The notes under the pieces: model-generated
Seen by the model: the letters and a program-made list of their open reading frames with translations, nothing else
What the model was told of the DNA's origin: nothing
Database searches by the model: none
In this document: positions 46,798 through 56,217 of the stretch, piece after piece
How the letters are laid out: every line of letters starts with the position of its first letter
Position numbering within the stretch: the first letter of the stretch is position 1
Source: CAVVAL01 sp963742725
Lineage (GTDB): Bacteria; Actinomycetota; Actinomycetes; Mycobacteriales; Cryptosporangiaceae
Length of the DNA: 64,000 nt
NCBI GenBank assembly: GCA_963742725.1
Contig: CAVUMX010000003.1
Location: 2,232,001 to 2,296,000, forward strand
Direction of reading: 5' to 3'
Program-made: the position numbers and the translations under genes

Positions 46798-48186
46798 ATG
46801 CGACGGACCGTCGATGCGGACTATGTCGTGGTGGGGGCCGGCGCCATGGGAATGGCCTTCACTGACGCGCTGATCGACCACGCCGACGTACGGGTGGCGC
46901 TGGTCGACCGCCGCCACGCCGCCGGCGGGCACTGGCTCGACGCCTATCCCTTCGTCCGGCTGCACCAGGCCTCGGCCTTCTACGGTGTCGCGTCGACGCT
47001 GCTCGGCGGCGGGCGCGTCCAGCAGCACGGGCCGGAGGCGGGCCTGCACGAGCGGGCTACGGTCTCGGAGATCTGCGCCTACTACGGGCGCGTCCTGACC
47101 GACCGGATGGTGGAGTCCGGCAAGGTCGAGTTCTTCGCCAACTGCGACTACTCGCCGAACGGCGAGGTGGTCTCGCGTATCTCCGGCCAGCGGCTCGAGA
47201 CGCGGCCGGACTGCCGGATCGTCGACGCGCGCTACCTCGCCCCCGACATCCCGGCGGATACCCCGCCGCCCTTCGCCGTCGCGGACGGCGCCCGCGTGGT
47301 TCCGGTCAACGACCTCGCGCGCCAGGCGGAGGCGCCGAGCCAGTACGTCGTCGTCGGGTCCGGCAAGACCGCGACCGACACCTGCATCTGGCTCCTGGCA
47401 CGGGGCGTGGACCCCGGCGCGATCTGCTGGGTGAGGCCCCGGGATCCCTGGATGCTCAACCGCGCGGTGGTCCAGCCAGATCCGGCGGTGTTCCTCGGCA
47501 TGGTCGCCGACATCATGGGCGCGGCGGTCGACGCGACGTCGCTGGAGGACTTGTTCCTCCGCCTCGAGGACGCCGGGATCATGCTGCGCATCGACCGTTC
47601 GGTCACGCCGACGATGGCGAAGACGCCCACCCTGGCCACCTGGGAGCTCGACCAGCTGCGCACCGTCGAGAACGTCGTGCGGCTCGGACACATCCGGCTC
47701 GTGGAGCCGGGGCGGATCACGCTCGACGCCGGGTCCGTCGCGACAGCCAAGGACGCGCTCGTCGTGCACTGCGCCGCCTCCGGCCTGAAATACCCGCGAC
47801 GAACGCCGATCTGGGGGGCGTCGGCGATCACCTTGCAGCCCATCCGGGCCGGGTTCCCGTGCTTCGGTGCGGCACTCGCGGGGTACGTCGAGGCGACTCG
47901 CGCCGACGACGACGAGAAGAACCGGCTGTGCCCACCCACGCCGTACGCGAACACGCCTGCCGAATGGGCGAGCATGAACGTCCTGGGTACCGTGGCCGCG
48001 ACGGCGTTCGGGGCGGAGCCCGACATCAGGGCCTGGGCCGACGCCACGTCACTCAACCCGGCGCGAATCCCCCGTGAGCACCCCCGGCCCGCGGCACTGG
48101 ACGACGCCGTCGGTCGCCTACGGACCCACGGCCGCCCAGCGCTGGCCCGGCTCGTCGAGCTGAGCGGAATGGGCACCGGTGCGTGA
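46798..48186 (+). CDS. FAD/NAD(P)-binding oxidoreductase
   Basis: This 462-residue flavoprotein has an FAD-binding Rossmann motif near the start (VVVGAGAMGMAF), GGHWLDAYPFVRLHQ in the place seen in flavin monooxygenase-like enzymes, and a second nucleotide site YVVVGSGKTATDTCIWL. The second site suggests use of NAD(P)H. It could be a monooxygenase or a reductase; the substrate is unknown. It stands alone between dnaE and the carbonic anhydrase and converges with the latter (8-bp gap). The NRPS island is 7 kb away, so linkage to it is not implied. Confidence 0.85.
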   Translation: MRRTVDADYVVVGAGAMGMAFTDALIDHADVRVALVDRRHAAGGHWLDAYPFVRLHQASAFYGVASTLLGGGRVQQHGPEAGLHERATVSEICAYYGRVLTDRMVESGKVEFFANCDYSPNGEVVSRISGQRLETRPDCRIVDARYLAPDIPADTPPPFAVADGARVVPVNDLARQAEAPSQYVVVGSGKTATDTCIWLLARGVDPGAICWVRPRDPWMLNRAVVQPDPAVFLGMVADIMGAAVDATSLEDLFLRLEDAGIMLRIDRSVTPTMAKTPTLATWELDQLRTVENVVRLGHIRLVEPGRITLDAGSVATAKDALVVHCAASGLKYPRRTPIWGASAITLQPIRAGFPCFGAALAGYVEATRADDDEKNRLCPPTPYANTPAEWASMNVLGTVAATAFGAEPDIRAWADATSLNPARIPREHPRPAALDDAVGRLRTHGRPALARLVELSGMGTGA

Positions 48187-48194
48187 TTCGCCCG

Positions 48195-48704
48195 TCACTG
48201 CACCTCGGTGAGGTGCCCTGTCTTCACGTCGTAGACGAAGCCGCGCACGGACTTCTTGTTCGGGATGAACGGGTCGTCGAGGACCCGCTGGACACCGGCG
48301 CGGACGTCGTCCTCGACCTGGCCGAACCGTACGGGCGTCCAGTCCGGGCGGACACCGGTCTCGGCTTCGAGCTCGTCGCGGAAGTCGTCGTCGGAGAAGG
48401 TCCGCATGCCGCAGTCGGTGTGGAGGATGACGATGATCTCGGACGTGCCGAGCAGCCGCTGGCTCACCGCCAGGGACCGGAGTTCACCCTCGCCCACGAC
48501 GCCACCCGCGTTGCGGATCATGTGGGCGTCGCCCTCGCTCAGTCCTAGCAGCGCGGCGAGGTTGATGCGGGCGTCCATGCACGTCACCACGGCGAGCCCC
48601 TTGGCGGGGATGCGCGGCAGGTCGCCACTGTCGAACGTGGTGGCGTAGGTCGCGGCATGGCTGACCACGTCGTCAATGGCACTCGGCTCTGCTGCGTCGC
48701 TCAC
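48195..48704 (-). CDS. Beta-type carbonic anhydrase
   Basis: This 169-residue beta-carbonic anhydrase has zinc ligands visible as Cys in VVTCMDARI (with the Asp-Arg dyad), and His and Cys in LHTDCGM. The glycine-rich RNAGGVV lies between them. It converts CO2 to bicarbonate. It is of the short Rv1284-like actinobacterial group. The GTG at 48704 has GAGGAGA 8 nt upstream. The 220-bp stretch above it has a small hairpin (TGCGACGG/CCGTCGCA, 48839-48862). Confidence 0.93.
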   Translation of the reverse strand: MSDAAEPSAIDDVVSHAATYATTFDSGDLPRIPAKGLAVVTCMDARINLAALLGLSEGDAHMIRNAGGVVGEGELRSLAVSQRLLGTSEIIVILHTDCGMRTFSDDDFRDELEAETGVRPDWTPVRFGQVEDDVRAGVQRVLDDPFIPNKKSVRGFVYDVKTGHLTEVQ

Positions 48705-48924
48705 GGTGTCGTCTCCTCGGCGTCCGTCGGGGGGAACGATTAACAGGGTTACGCTGCGCCGTTGCAGATGCTTACCCGCGTACCGTCCAGTGGAACACGC
48801 TGAACGCCGGTACGCGCTGTGAGAAGCGTTACGTCGGTTGCGACGGCGTGACGACCGTCGCACGGCCCGCTCGAAGGACCCTTGCGCGCCAGTCGAAACG
48901 ATAACCGTTTCCACCCGATTTGTC

Positions 48925-49815
48925 CTAGATTTCTTTACCGAACGCGTACTCGACCGTGGCCGACAGGTCGTACAGCTCACGCGTCGCGGGCAGCCGCTCG
49001 TACCCGAGGCGGGCGTAGAGCCGGTGCGCGTCGGCGAACCGTGAGTCCGACCACAGCTCCACGCGGCGGGCGCCCAGCGCACGCGCCTCGTCCTCGACCA
49101 GGCCGGTCAGCAGCGCGCCCAGGCCCTGGCGGCGCGCCTTGGCCGACACGTACAGGCTCTTGAGCTCGGCCGCCCCGCTGGCCACAAGCTTGATGCCCAC
49201 GCACGCGACCACGCCGCCGTCCGCGGTGACGACCCAGAACCGGCCCGCCTCATACGCGGTGGCCGGCGCCCGCAACCAGGGCTCCTCGGCGTCCACGTCC
49301 AGCACGACGCCCGGGTACTCCGCCCACACCTCGCCGATGAGCGCGATCAGCGCCGCCGAGTCGTCGTCGCGCACGGGCCGGACCGCCGGCAGCGGCTTGA
49401 CCATGTCCTGGTGGTCGATGCCCGCCTCGACGAACAGGTCGCCGACCGGCACGTACCCGGCGCGCTCGTAGAAGCCCACGGCATGGATCTGCGCGCTCAG
49501 GACCACGCCGGGATGCCCGCGCCGGACCGCCGCCCGCTCCAGCACCCGCAGCACCGCCGCGCCGACACCGGCGCCCCGTGCGGACTCGTCCACCGCCATC
49601 CGCCCGACCTTCGCCGGCCCGTCCGGGTCGCCCACGATCCGGCCCGTGCCGACCAGCCGCTCGCCGTCGAACGCGACCGCGTGGACCGCCGTGTCGTCCA
49701 GTTCGTCGCGTTCGACGTCCGCCGGCACGTCCTGGCCGACGACGAACACCTCGTGCCGCAGCGCGTACAGGGCGGGCAGGTCGGCGGCGGTCGCGATCCG
49801 TACGGTCAGCGCCAT
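48925..49815 (-). CDS. Protein with two tandem GNAT acetyltransferase domains
   Basis: This is a 296-residue protein. The first GNAT domain (about 1-145) resembles the ElaA/YjcF type: LRHEVFVVGQDVP, VGRMAVDESARGAGVGAAVL (acetyl-CoA loop) and SAQIHAVGFYERAGY. The second (about 150-296) has LKSLYVSAKARRQGLGALL and ARRVELWSDSRFADAHRLYARLGY. Both CoA loops look intact, so both may act. Substrates are unknown. The ATG at 49815 has GAGGAG. The next gene ends 5 bp upstream. Confidence 0.9.
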   Translation of the reverse strand: MALTVRIATAADLPALYALRHEVFVVGQDVPADVERDELDDTAVHAVAFDGERLVGTGRIVGDPDGPAKVGRMAVDESARGAGVGAAVLRVLERAAVRRGHPGVVLSAQIHAVGFYERAGYVPVGDLFVEAGIDHQDMVKPLPAVRPVRDDDSAALIALIGEVWAEYPGVVLDVDAEEPWLRAPATAYEAGRFWVVTADGGVVACVGIKLVASGAAELKSLYVSAKARRQGLGALLTGLVEDEARALGARRVELWSDSRFADAHRLYARLGYERLPATRELYDLSATVEYAFGKEI

Positions 49816-49820
49816 GGCGG

Positions 49821-50651
49821 TCAGCTCCTCGTCGGCGACGGGTACGCGCTGTCGGGCGGCGGCTTGACCACCACCTTCTGCTCCGGCTGCAGCGGCAGGA
49901 ACACGGTGCGGTCGATGCGCTGGGACTCCGGTGCCGGGTCGACGACCCGCACGCCCGGTCGCTTGGAGAGGGCGTCGAGCCGTGCCGGCACCGCCCGCAC
50001 CACCACGCCGTACACGCACGCGCAGAGGTCCCGGTACGCGGCGGCCTCCGCGCGGCTCACCGTGGCGTCGCGCACGTAGAACCCGCGCAGTTCCTTCTCC
50101 TTGGTGCTCGAACCTGACAGCGCGGCCGCGGCCTGGTCGGCGCCGCGCGCGGCGAGCTCCTTCGCGGCGGCGGTCCGTTTCATCGCCGCGGGCACGTCCG
50201 CCGCCACGGTGTTCACGGGAAAGAACACGATCTCCGTCTGGACGTCGGGCAGCGGCACCCGGGCATACGCGCGCACCGGAGTCACGCCGTCCAGCAGCGG
50301 TGTCAGTTTGGACGGGGCCGTGTACCCGCTGAGCGAGACCAGCGCGACCGTCTCCCCGCCGCCCTTCGCGACGAGCGCCGCGACCTCCGACCGCGCCGCC
50401 TGGACGTACACCGGGACCTGGTCGCCCTCGGACACGCCGACCCGCACGACGTCCCCGGTCGTCTCGTCGATCGGTTCCGGCCGGCTCCGCATGTACATCG
50501 CCGTGGCGCCGACCCCGATCAGCGCCAGGACCACCGCGCCCGCCACACCGCGCCGGCTGGACTCGGGGCCGCGGCCCACGCCGGCGATCCGCCGCAGCCC
50601 CCGAGCGAGTCGGGGCAGGACGATCTCGTCGAGCGCCCGGAACGGGTTCAT
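49821..50651 (-). CDS. Hypothetical single-span membrane protein
   Basis: This 276-residue protein has a basic N-terminal part ([18 protein letters not shown]), one membrane span (about 36-54, [17 protein letters not shown]) and an extracytoplasmic part of about 220 residues. That part has a Cys pair (LCACVYG) and a Pro-rich tail. No known domain is recognised. It overlaps the rluD-like gene by 4 bp (ATGA), so it belongs to the lspA-rluD operon. Confidence 0.82.
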   Translation of the reverse strand: MNPFRALDEIVLPRLARGLRRIAGVGRGPESSRRGVAGAVVLALIGVGATAMYMRSRPEPIDETTGDVVRVGVSEGDQVPVYVQAARSEVAALVAKGGGETVALVSLSGYTAPSKLTPLLDGVTPVRAYARVPLPDVQTEIVFFPVNTVAADVPAAMKRTAAAKELAARGADQAAAALSGSSTKEKELRGFYVRDATVSRAEAAAYRDLCACVYGVVVRAVPARLDALSKRPGVRVVDPAPESQRIDRTVFLPLQPEQKVVVKPPPDSAYPSPTRS

Positions 50652-51589
50652 GACTCGGCGGAGATCACGTCGAGCGCGTGCTGGAGGTCCTGCGGATAGG
50701 GGCTCGTGAACTCGACCCACTCGCCCGTGTCCGGGTGGTCGAAGCCGAGCCGGTGCGCGTGCAACCACTGGCGGGCCAGACCGAGCCGGCCGGACAGGGT
50801 CGGGTCGGCGCCGTAGGTCAGGTCGCCGACGCACGGATGCCGCAGCGCCGAGAAGTGCACCCGGATCTGGTGGGTGCGCCCCGTCTCCAGGGTGACCTCC
50901 ATCAGGCTGGCCGCCCGGAACGCCTCGACCGTCTCGTAGTGCGTGATGCTCGGCTTGCCGTTCGCCATCACGGCGAACCGCCAGTCACTGCTCGGATGAC
51001 GGTCGATCGGCGCGTCGATCGTGCCCCGCGACGGATCGGGGTGACCCTGCACCAACGCGTGGTAGACCTTGCTGACCTCGCGCTCCTTGAACGCGCGCTT
51101 GAGCAGCGTGTACGCCCGTTCGCTCTTCGCCACGACCATCAGGCCCGTGGTGCCCACGTCCAGGCGGTGCACGACACCCTGACGCTCGGCCGCGCCGCTG
51201 GTCGACACCCGGTGGCCCATCGCCAGGACGCCGCCGACCACCGTCGGCCCCGTCCAGCCAGGGCTCGGATGCGCCGCCACGCCGACCGGCTTGTCCAGCA
51301 CGACGATGTGATCGTCGCTGTAGACCACCGCGAGACCGTCCACCGGGGACGGATCAGCCGTCGGCGGAGCCGGTGGCGCCGGCAACGTCACTTCCAGCCA
51401 CGAACCGCCGTGGACGCGGTCCGACTTGACCGCCGCCACCCCGTCGACCAGCACGCCGCCCGCCTCGATCACGCCGACAGCCGCCGTCCGGGACAGCCCG
51501 AACAGCCGCGCCAGCGCCTGGTCGAGACGCAGCCCCGCCAACCCGTCGGGGACCGGCATCGCCCGGTACTCCCCTGCCTGATCAGTCAC
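50648..51589 (-). CDS. RluA/RluD family 23S rRNA pseudouridine synthase
   Basis: This 313-residue protein has an S4 RNA-binding domain ([31 protein letters not shown]) followed by the synthase domain with the catalytic Asp in [18 protein letters not shown], then [23 protein letters not shown]. It is RluD-like by layout and by its usual place right after lspA. The start is the GTG at 51589, inside the end of lspA (8-bp overlap). Confidence 0.95.
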   Translation of the reverse strand: MTDQAGEYRAMPVPDGLAGLRLDQALARLFGLSRTAAVGVIEAGGVLVDGVAAVKSDRVHGGSWLEVTLPAPPAPPTADPSPVDGLAVVYSDDHIVVLDKPVGVAAHPSPGWTGPTVVGGVLAMGHRVSTSGAAERQGVVHRLDVGTTGLMVVAKSERAYTLLKRAFKEREVSKVYHALVQGHPDPSRGTIDAPIDRHPSSDWRFAVMANGKPSITHYETVEAFRAASLMEVTLETGRTHQIRVHFSALRHPCVGDLTYGADPTLSGRLGLARQWLHAHRLGFDHPDTGEWVEFTSPYPQDLQHALDVISAES

Positions 51590-52175
51590 TGTCTGCGTTC
51601 TTCACCCGTCGGCCGTCGATCCGGATCCCGCGCAGCTCCAGCAGCACCGCCAGGCACACGCCGACGACCAGGCACGAGTCCGCGACGTTGAACACCGGGA
51701 ACGGCGGCGCGATCGGATCGAGGAGGCTGATGAAGTCGACCACGCCGCCACGGAACGGACCCGGCGCCCGGAACAGCCGGTCGATCAGGTTGCCCGCCGC
51801 GCCGCCCATCACCAGGCCCAGCGCGACCGCCCAGCCCGTCGAGTACAGCTTGCGGGACATCCGCGCGATGAAGACGACCACGCCCACCGCGATCAGGGTC
51901 AGCACCACCGTGAACCCGGACGCCAGGCTGAACGCCGCCCCCGTGTTCCGGGTGTGGACGAAGTAGAACAGGCCACCGAGGATCTTCACCGGCGGACCGT
52001 CCTGCAGCGTCGCGACGACCACGACCTTCGTCACCAGGTCGGCGACCAACGCCACCGCGGCGACCAGGGCCAGGAGCAGCATGCGACGGGGGCGGGGGCG
52101 CGCGTCGTCGACCGCGGTCCCTTCGGAGGCTCCCGTCGCGCCGTCGGTCAGCGACGCTCCTCGAGCTGCTTGCAT
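51582..52175 (-). CDS. lspA: Lipoprotein signal peptidase LspA (signal peptidase II)
   Basis: This four-span membrane protease has its catalytic Asp residues in [14 protein letters not shown] and [23 protein letters not shown] is also conserved. It cuts the signal peptide of prolipoproteins. Start choice is unsure: the ATG at 52175 (197 residues) has no ribosome site and overlaps the DksA-like gene by 28 bp. A CTG at 52151 follows GAGGAGCGTCG and overlaps that gene's TGA in a CTGA motif, like the ATGA/GTGA pairs elsewhere. The first membrane span begins well after either start. Confidence 0.93.
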   Translation of the reverse strand: MQAARGASLTDGATGASEGTAVDDARPRPRRMLLLALVAAVALVADLVTKVVVVATLQDGPPVKILGGLFYFVHTRNTGAAFSLASGFTVVLTLIAVGVVVFIARMSRKLYSTGWAVALGLVMGGAAGNLIDRLFRAPGPFRGGVVDFISLLDPIAPPFPVFNVADSCLVVGVCLAVLLELRGIRIDGRRVKNADSD

Positions 52176-53872
52176 GTCACACACAGGGTCACGCTGGGAA
52201 ACGCCTCCAACCGGGCCTTCGGGATTGCCTTGCCACATCGCTCACACTGACCGTACGTGCCCGCGTCCAGGCGCGCCAATGCGTGCTCGACCTGATTGAT
52301 GCGCTCCAGTATGCCGTTAGCCAGTGAGAGCTCCTGCTCCCGCTCGAAGGTTTTGCTCCCGGTGTCCGCCTGGTCGTCGCCGGCACCGTCCGAGATCCGG
52401 TCCCGCTGCAGGTCGTCCAGGTCGTGCATGGTCTGGTCGTACTCCTCGCGCAGCTCCACCCGCCGCGCGTCGAGGGCGCGATGGATCTCCGCGTACTCGC
52501 CGCGGGACCGCTGAGTCGGAACCGCCTTCTGCGCCTTCCCGCCCACCTTGCGCGCCACCGTCCCGGTCGCGGCGGTTCTGGTCGCCGCGGTTCTGGTAGC
52601 CGCTGTTCTGGTAGCCGCTGTTCTGGTCGCTGCCTTGGTCGCTGCCTTGGTCGCTGCCTTGGTCGGCGCCGCCGTCGCGGCGGTCCTGGTCGCTGCCTTG
52701 GTCGGCGCCGCCGTCGCGGCGGTTCTGGCCGATGCCGCCTTGGCCGAGGCCCTGCCTGCTGTTGCCTTCGCGGGCGCCGCCGTGGCCGCTGCCGCGGGCG
52801 TTGCGGTAGCGGGCGACGTTCCGGCGGCGCGTTGCGGGGTGCCGCGCGTGACCTTCGCGGCGGCTGTCTTGGCCGGCGCCTTGCTCCGCGCTGTTGAGGC
52901 GGCCTTCGCGGCCGGCCTGGCCGGCGCCTTGCCCCGTGCCGTCGAGGCGGCCTTCGCGGCCGGCTTGGCCGCCGTCTTCGCAGGTGCCGGCGTGGTTGCC
53001 GCTTTGGCGGGTGCCGTTCTGGCCGGCGCCGTCGTGGCGGTTTTCGTGGGTACCGTCTTGGCGGCGGCCCTGGTCGATGCTGTCTTCGCGGGGGCGGCCT
53101 TGGCCCTGGTCGTGGCGGCCGGCTTGGCCGGAGCGGCCTTCCGGGTCGCCGGTTTCGTCGCCCCCTTGGCCGGCGCGGCCTTGGCGGACGCGGCCTTGGT
53201 AGCGGCCTTGGCCGGTGCCTTCTTCGTGGTCTTCGTTTCGGTGGGAGCAGCCTTGGCCGCGGTCTTGCGAGCTGCGGCCGTGCTGGTGGGCGCAGCTGCC
53301 TTCGGCGCGCTGGCCTTCGCCGCCCGACCCGACGCCGTGCCCTTGCCAGTGGCCTTCGCCGCAGTCCTCGCGGTGGCCTTGGCACCACCCTTCACGGCCG
53401 CCTTCGCGCTACCCCTGGCCGCCGCCTTCACCGGGCTGGCCTTCCCCATGGCCTTCGCGGGCGTCTTCCCTGCGGCATTCGCGGAGGCAGTGGCCGACGA
53501 CTTCGCCGGCGCCTTGGCAGCCGGCTTCCCGGCAGGCTTGGCCCGCGCCTTCGCGGCAGCGGCAGCCGGGGACTTCGCGGCCGTAGCGGCCGACGACTTC
53601 GCTGGCGCCTTCGCAGCGGGCTTGGCCGACGCCTTCGCGCCGGCGGTGGTCGACGCCTTCGTGCCGGCGGTGGCTGGGGGCTTCGAGGCAGGCTTGGCCG
53701 ACGCCTTCGTGCCGGCGGTGGTCGCAGACCTCACCGTCGCGCCCTTCGCAGGCGCCTTGGTGACCGCCGTCGAAGCGATCTTCGCGGTCGACTTCGTCGC
53801 GGCCTTCTTCGCGTTGGCGTTGGCGGTGGGCACCGCTGCGCCCTTCTTGGTGCTCGGCGTGATCCGGGCCAT
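52148..53872 (-). CDS. DksA/TraR-type zinc-finger protein with long Ala/Lys/Pro-rich histone-like region
   Basis: This is a 574-residue protein. About 440 residues are Ala/Lys/Pro/Thr repeats (AAKAPAKSSA, TKAATRTAATR and similar), like histone H1 or Hup-type tails. The last 120 residues are a DksA/TraR domain: a coiled coil (RRVELREEYDQTMHDLDDLQ, then FEREQELSLANGILERI) and a C4 zinc finger (YGQCERCGKAIP to CVTCK). Relatives next to lspA in other actinomycetes also have such tails, but usually shorter. DksA-like proteins act on RNA polymerase; the tail may bind DNA. The ATG at 53872 has AGGAGG 8 nt upstream; an ATG at 53983 with GGAGGGGG is an alternative. Confidence 0.85.
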   Translation of the reverse strand: MARITPSTKKGAAVPTANANAKKAATKSTAKIASTAVTKAPAKGATVRSATTAGTKASAKPASKPPATAGTKASTTAGAKASAKPAAKAPAKSSAATAAKSPAAAAAKARAKPAGKPAAKAPAKSSATASANAAGKTPAKAMGKASPVKAAARGSAKAAVKGGAKATARTAAKATGKGTASGRAAKASAPKAAAPTSTAAARKTAAKAAPTETKTTKKAPAKAATKAASAKAAPAKGATKPATRKAAPAKPAATTRAKAAPAKTASTRAAAKTVPTKTATTAPARTAPAKAATTPAPAKTAAKPAAKAASTARGKAPARPAAKAASTARSKAPAKTAAAKVTRGTPQRAAGTSPATATPAAAATAAPAKATAGRASAKAASARTAATAAPTKAATRTAATAAPTKAATKAATKAATRTAATRTAATRTAATRTAATGTVARKVGGKAQKAVPTQRSRGEYAEIHRALDARRVELREEYDQTMHDLDDLQRDRISDGAGDDQADTGSKTFEREQELSLANGILERINQVEHALARLDAGTYGQCERCGKAIPKARLEAFPSVTLCVTCKQLEERR

Positions 53873-54044
53873 GGCAGTGGCCTCCTGCCCGCTCGCGGCG
53901 CCCGCGTCGGGGCGTTGCCTTCCGGCCCGGCCGCCGGTCAGCACCCGCGCCAGTCTCTTCGCGATACTCGTACGCTCCGCCATGGCCACGGGTCCCCCTC
54001 CGCCGCAGTCCCAGGGCAGCAGAAACATGCCCACGGGAGCGGTA

Positions 54045-54073
54045 AGAATACGTAACAGTTGCTTACGTCACAA
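54045..54073 (-). promoter_or_regulatory. Promoter of the DksA-like/lspA operon
   Basis: On the minus strand TTGTGA (54068-54073) and TATTCT (54045-54050) are separated by exactly 17 bp. An inverted repeat (ACGTAA-7 nt-TTACGT) overlaps the spacer and could be an operator. It lies in the 436-bp gap 53873-54308, whose remaining part contains no convincing gene. Confidence 0.55.
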
Positions 54074-54308
54074 TGCGACGCGCTGCCCTACCAGCACGGA
54101 CAGTGTTCAGCCGGTTCCCCTCACTCGGCATTTCGGGTGAGATCAGCGAGCCAGGCTCCCCGATCCCACCCCAAATCCGGCCGGCACGGCGCCGACCAAG
54201 GGCGGCCCGGCTCCCAGTCGATGCGGCACGCACGGGCGGCCCGCCGCGGGCGGCCCGGCGCCAGCCAACCGCGGCGAGGAGCCGGCCACGGCTGCCGGGC
54301 CTGCGCGC

Positions 54309-55814
54309 TCAGGCGGGACTCTCGCGGCCGTCCTCGCCGAACCAGCGGGCCAGCCGGCCACGCCGCCCCACGGCCCGCAGGCGCCGTTCCGCCTCGTCGC
54401 GGCATTCGTTCGTCGCCACGAGGAGCAGGTCGTCGCCGCTCAGCAGGCGCGTGTTGCGGTCGGGTACGAAGCTGTGCCGGTCCCGGACGACCAGCGTGAT
54501 CGACGCGCCGACCGGTAGCCGCAACTCGTCAATGTAGACGCCATGCAGCCGCGAGCCGACCGGGATCGAGAGTTGCAGCAGGTCAGCGCCCAGATCCTCC
54601 AGCGGCGCCGACTCGACCTGGATCTCGCTGGTGCCGCCCGGCTCCACCACCCGCAACCAGCGCGCGACAGGCGGAAGCGTCGTGCCCTGGATGAGCGTGA
54701 ACACCACGACCAGCACGAACACCATGTCGAACAGCGCGCCGCCGCCCTCCAGCTGGGCGGACAGCGGGATCGTCGCGAGCACGATCGGCACCGCGCCGCG
54801 CAGCCCGGCCCAGGACAGGAACGCCTGCTCGCGCAGCGGCATCCGGAACCAGCTGACGCTGGCCAGCACGGACAGCGGCCTGGCGATGAGCAGGAGCACC
54901 ACGCCGACGACCAGCGCGGGCACGATCGCGTCCACGAGCCGGGGCGGGCTGACCAGCAGTCCGAGCAGCACGAACAGGCCGATCTGCGCCAGCCATGCCA
55001 GGCCGTCCGCGAAACCGAGCGTGGCCCTGCGGTGCGGGAGCCGGGAGTTGCCCAGGACGACGCCCGCGACGTACACGGCGAGGAACCCTGACGCGTGCGC
55101 CACGCCGGCCACGCTGTACGCGAGGACCGTGAAGCTGACTGCGGCCAGCGGGTACAGGCCGGCGGCGGGCAGCGCGCTCCGCCGTAGCACCAGGACGCCC
55201 GTGAAACCCACCGCGATGCCGATCACCAGGCCGACGATCAGCTCGTACACGATCGTGGCGGCCGTCAGCGCCGGACTCTGGGTGAAGAACGACCCCGTCG
55301 TCAGCAGCCCGACGAGGATCACGACCGGCGCGTCGTTGAGGCCGGACTCCATCTCGAGCGTGCCGAACAGCCGCCCCGGCAGCCGGAGCCGCCGCAACGT
55401 CGAGAACACGGCCGCCGCGTCCGTGGACGAGATGACCGCACCGGCCAGCAGCGCCAGTTGCCAGGACATGTCCAGCCCGTAGTGGGCGACCGCCGCGACC
55501 ACGGCGACGCTCACGCCGACGCCCACCGTGGAGAGCACCACTGCCATGGGCGCCGCCGAGCGCACCGCCGACCAGCGGGTCGTCAGCCCACCTTCGGCGA
55601 GGATCACGACGAGCGCGCACGTGCCGAGCACCTGCGTGAGCTGCGCGTCGCTGAACTGGACGCCGAAGCCGCTCTCCCCGAGCAGGACGCCGAGCCCCAG
55701 GTACACGAGGAGGCTGGGCAGGCCGGACCGGGTCGACAGCCGCACGGCCGCGACCGCCACCAGCAGCACCGCCGCGCCGGACAGCAGGATGATGTTCAGG
55801 TTGTGGATCGTCAC
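54309..55814 (-). CDS. CPA1-type potassium/proton antiporter with TrkA-C domain
   Basis: This 501-residue protein has a membrane part of about 12 spans (residues 1-390) of the NhaP2/CvrA kind, with the ion-site motif SSTDAAAVFSTLR and LEMESGLNDAPVVILV. A cytoplasmic C-terminal TrkA-C domain (VGSRLHGVYIDELRLPVGASI, then VVRDRHSFVPDRNTRLLSGDD) follows and likely senses nucleotides. It exchanges monovalent cations for protons. The GTG start overlaps the DUF167 stop (GTGA). It sits between dksA-like and divIVA, where I recall ileS in Streptomyces. Confidence 0.93.
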   Translation of the reverse strand: MTIHNLNIILLSGAAVLLVAVAAVRLSTRSGLPSLLVYLGLGVLLGESGFGVQFSDAQLTQVLGTCALVVILAEGGLTTRWSAVRSAAPMAVVLSTVGVGVSVAVVAAVAHYGLDMSWQLALLAGAVISSTDAAAVFSTLRRLRLPGRLFGTLEMESGLNDAPVVILVGLLTTGSFFTQSPALTAATIVYELIVGLVIGIAVGFTGVLVLRRSALPAAGLYPLAAVSFTVLAYSVAGVAHASGFLAVYVAGVVLGNSRLPHRRATLGFADGLAWLAQIGLFVLLGLLVSPPRLVDAIVPALVVGVVLLLIARPLSVLASVSWFRMPLREQAFLSWAGLRGAVPIVLATIPLSAQLEGGGALFDMVFVLVVVFTLIQGTTLPPVARWLRVVEPGGTSEIQVESAPLEDLGADLLQLSIPVGSRLHGVYIDELRLPVGASITLVVRDRHSFVPDRNTRLLSGDDLLLVATNECRDEAERRLRAVGRRGRLARWFGEDGRESPA

Positions 55815-56107
55815 GCGGTCGCTCCGTCACGGAGCGCCGCGATCCGCTCGACCAGTGCGGCGGGCGCAGGGTCGACCGCGAGGACCTTGTCGCGGCTCGT
55901 CCGGCCGGTGACCAGTTCGACCGCCGACCGCCGGACGTCGAGCGCCTCGGCGACGGCCCGCAGGGCGGCCTCCGTCGCCGCTCCGTCCACTGCGCGTGCG
56001 GTGACAGCGACCACTAACGCCGGTCCGTGGGCCCCGTCGTGCCGCCCGCCGACCTTCGCGCGGCTGGCTCCCGGCTTGACCCGTACGGCTAGCGTCACCC
56101 GGCTCAC
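55811..56107 (-). CDS. DUF167 (YggU family) protein
   Basis: This 98-residue DUF167 protein has LAVRVKPGASRAKVGG at the start, ALVVAVTARAVDGAATEAALRAVAEAL and the closing VELVTGRTSRDKVLAV. The family fold is known but its function is not. The GTG at 56107 follows GGGAGGGAAGAC, which settles the start although the frame is open further up. It is coupled to the antiporter gene. Confidence 0.92.
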   Translation of the reverse strand: MSRVTLAVRVKPGASRAKVGGRHDGAHGPALVVAVTARAVDGAATEAALRAVAEALDVRRSAVELVTGRTSRDKVLAVDPAPAALVERIAALRDGATA

Positions 56108-56217
56108 GTCTTCCCTCCCGCCCTGGAGGCCACCGGTTTCGTGGCTCTCCGGGAAATCCGCTGACTGTATGGACCACGCGGCGCCGGAGCCGGGCCGCGC
56201 CGTCGTGCGGTGGGCGG

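Noticed and set aside
44262..46865. 867-codon + strand frame opposite dnaE
   Set aside because: It is antisense to a certain dnaE gene, with no family motifs and no start signal.
46798..48186. FAD oxidoreductase considered as an N-hydroxylase of the NRPS pathway
   Set aside because: It is 7 kb outside the island beyond dnaE, has its own promoter-like element and lacks clear ornithine N-hydroxylase features.
52548..54140. 530-codon + strand frame that reads like an Ala/Val/Leu/Phe-rich membrane protein
   Set aside because: It is the antisense of the Ala/Lys/Pro repeat region of the DksA-like gene. The hydrophobic look comes from complementing Lys and Ala codons. The minus-strand gene has a ribosome site and a real domain at its end.
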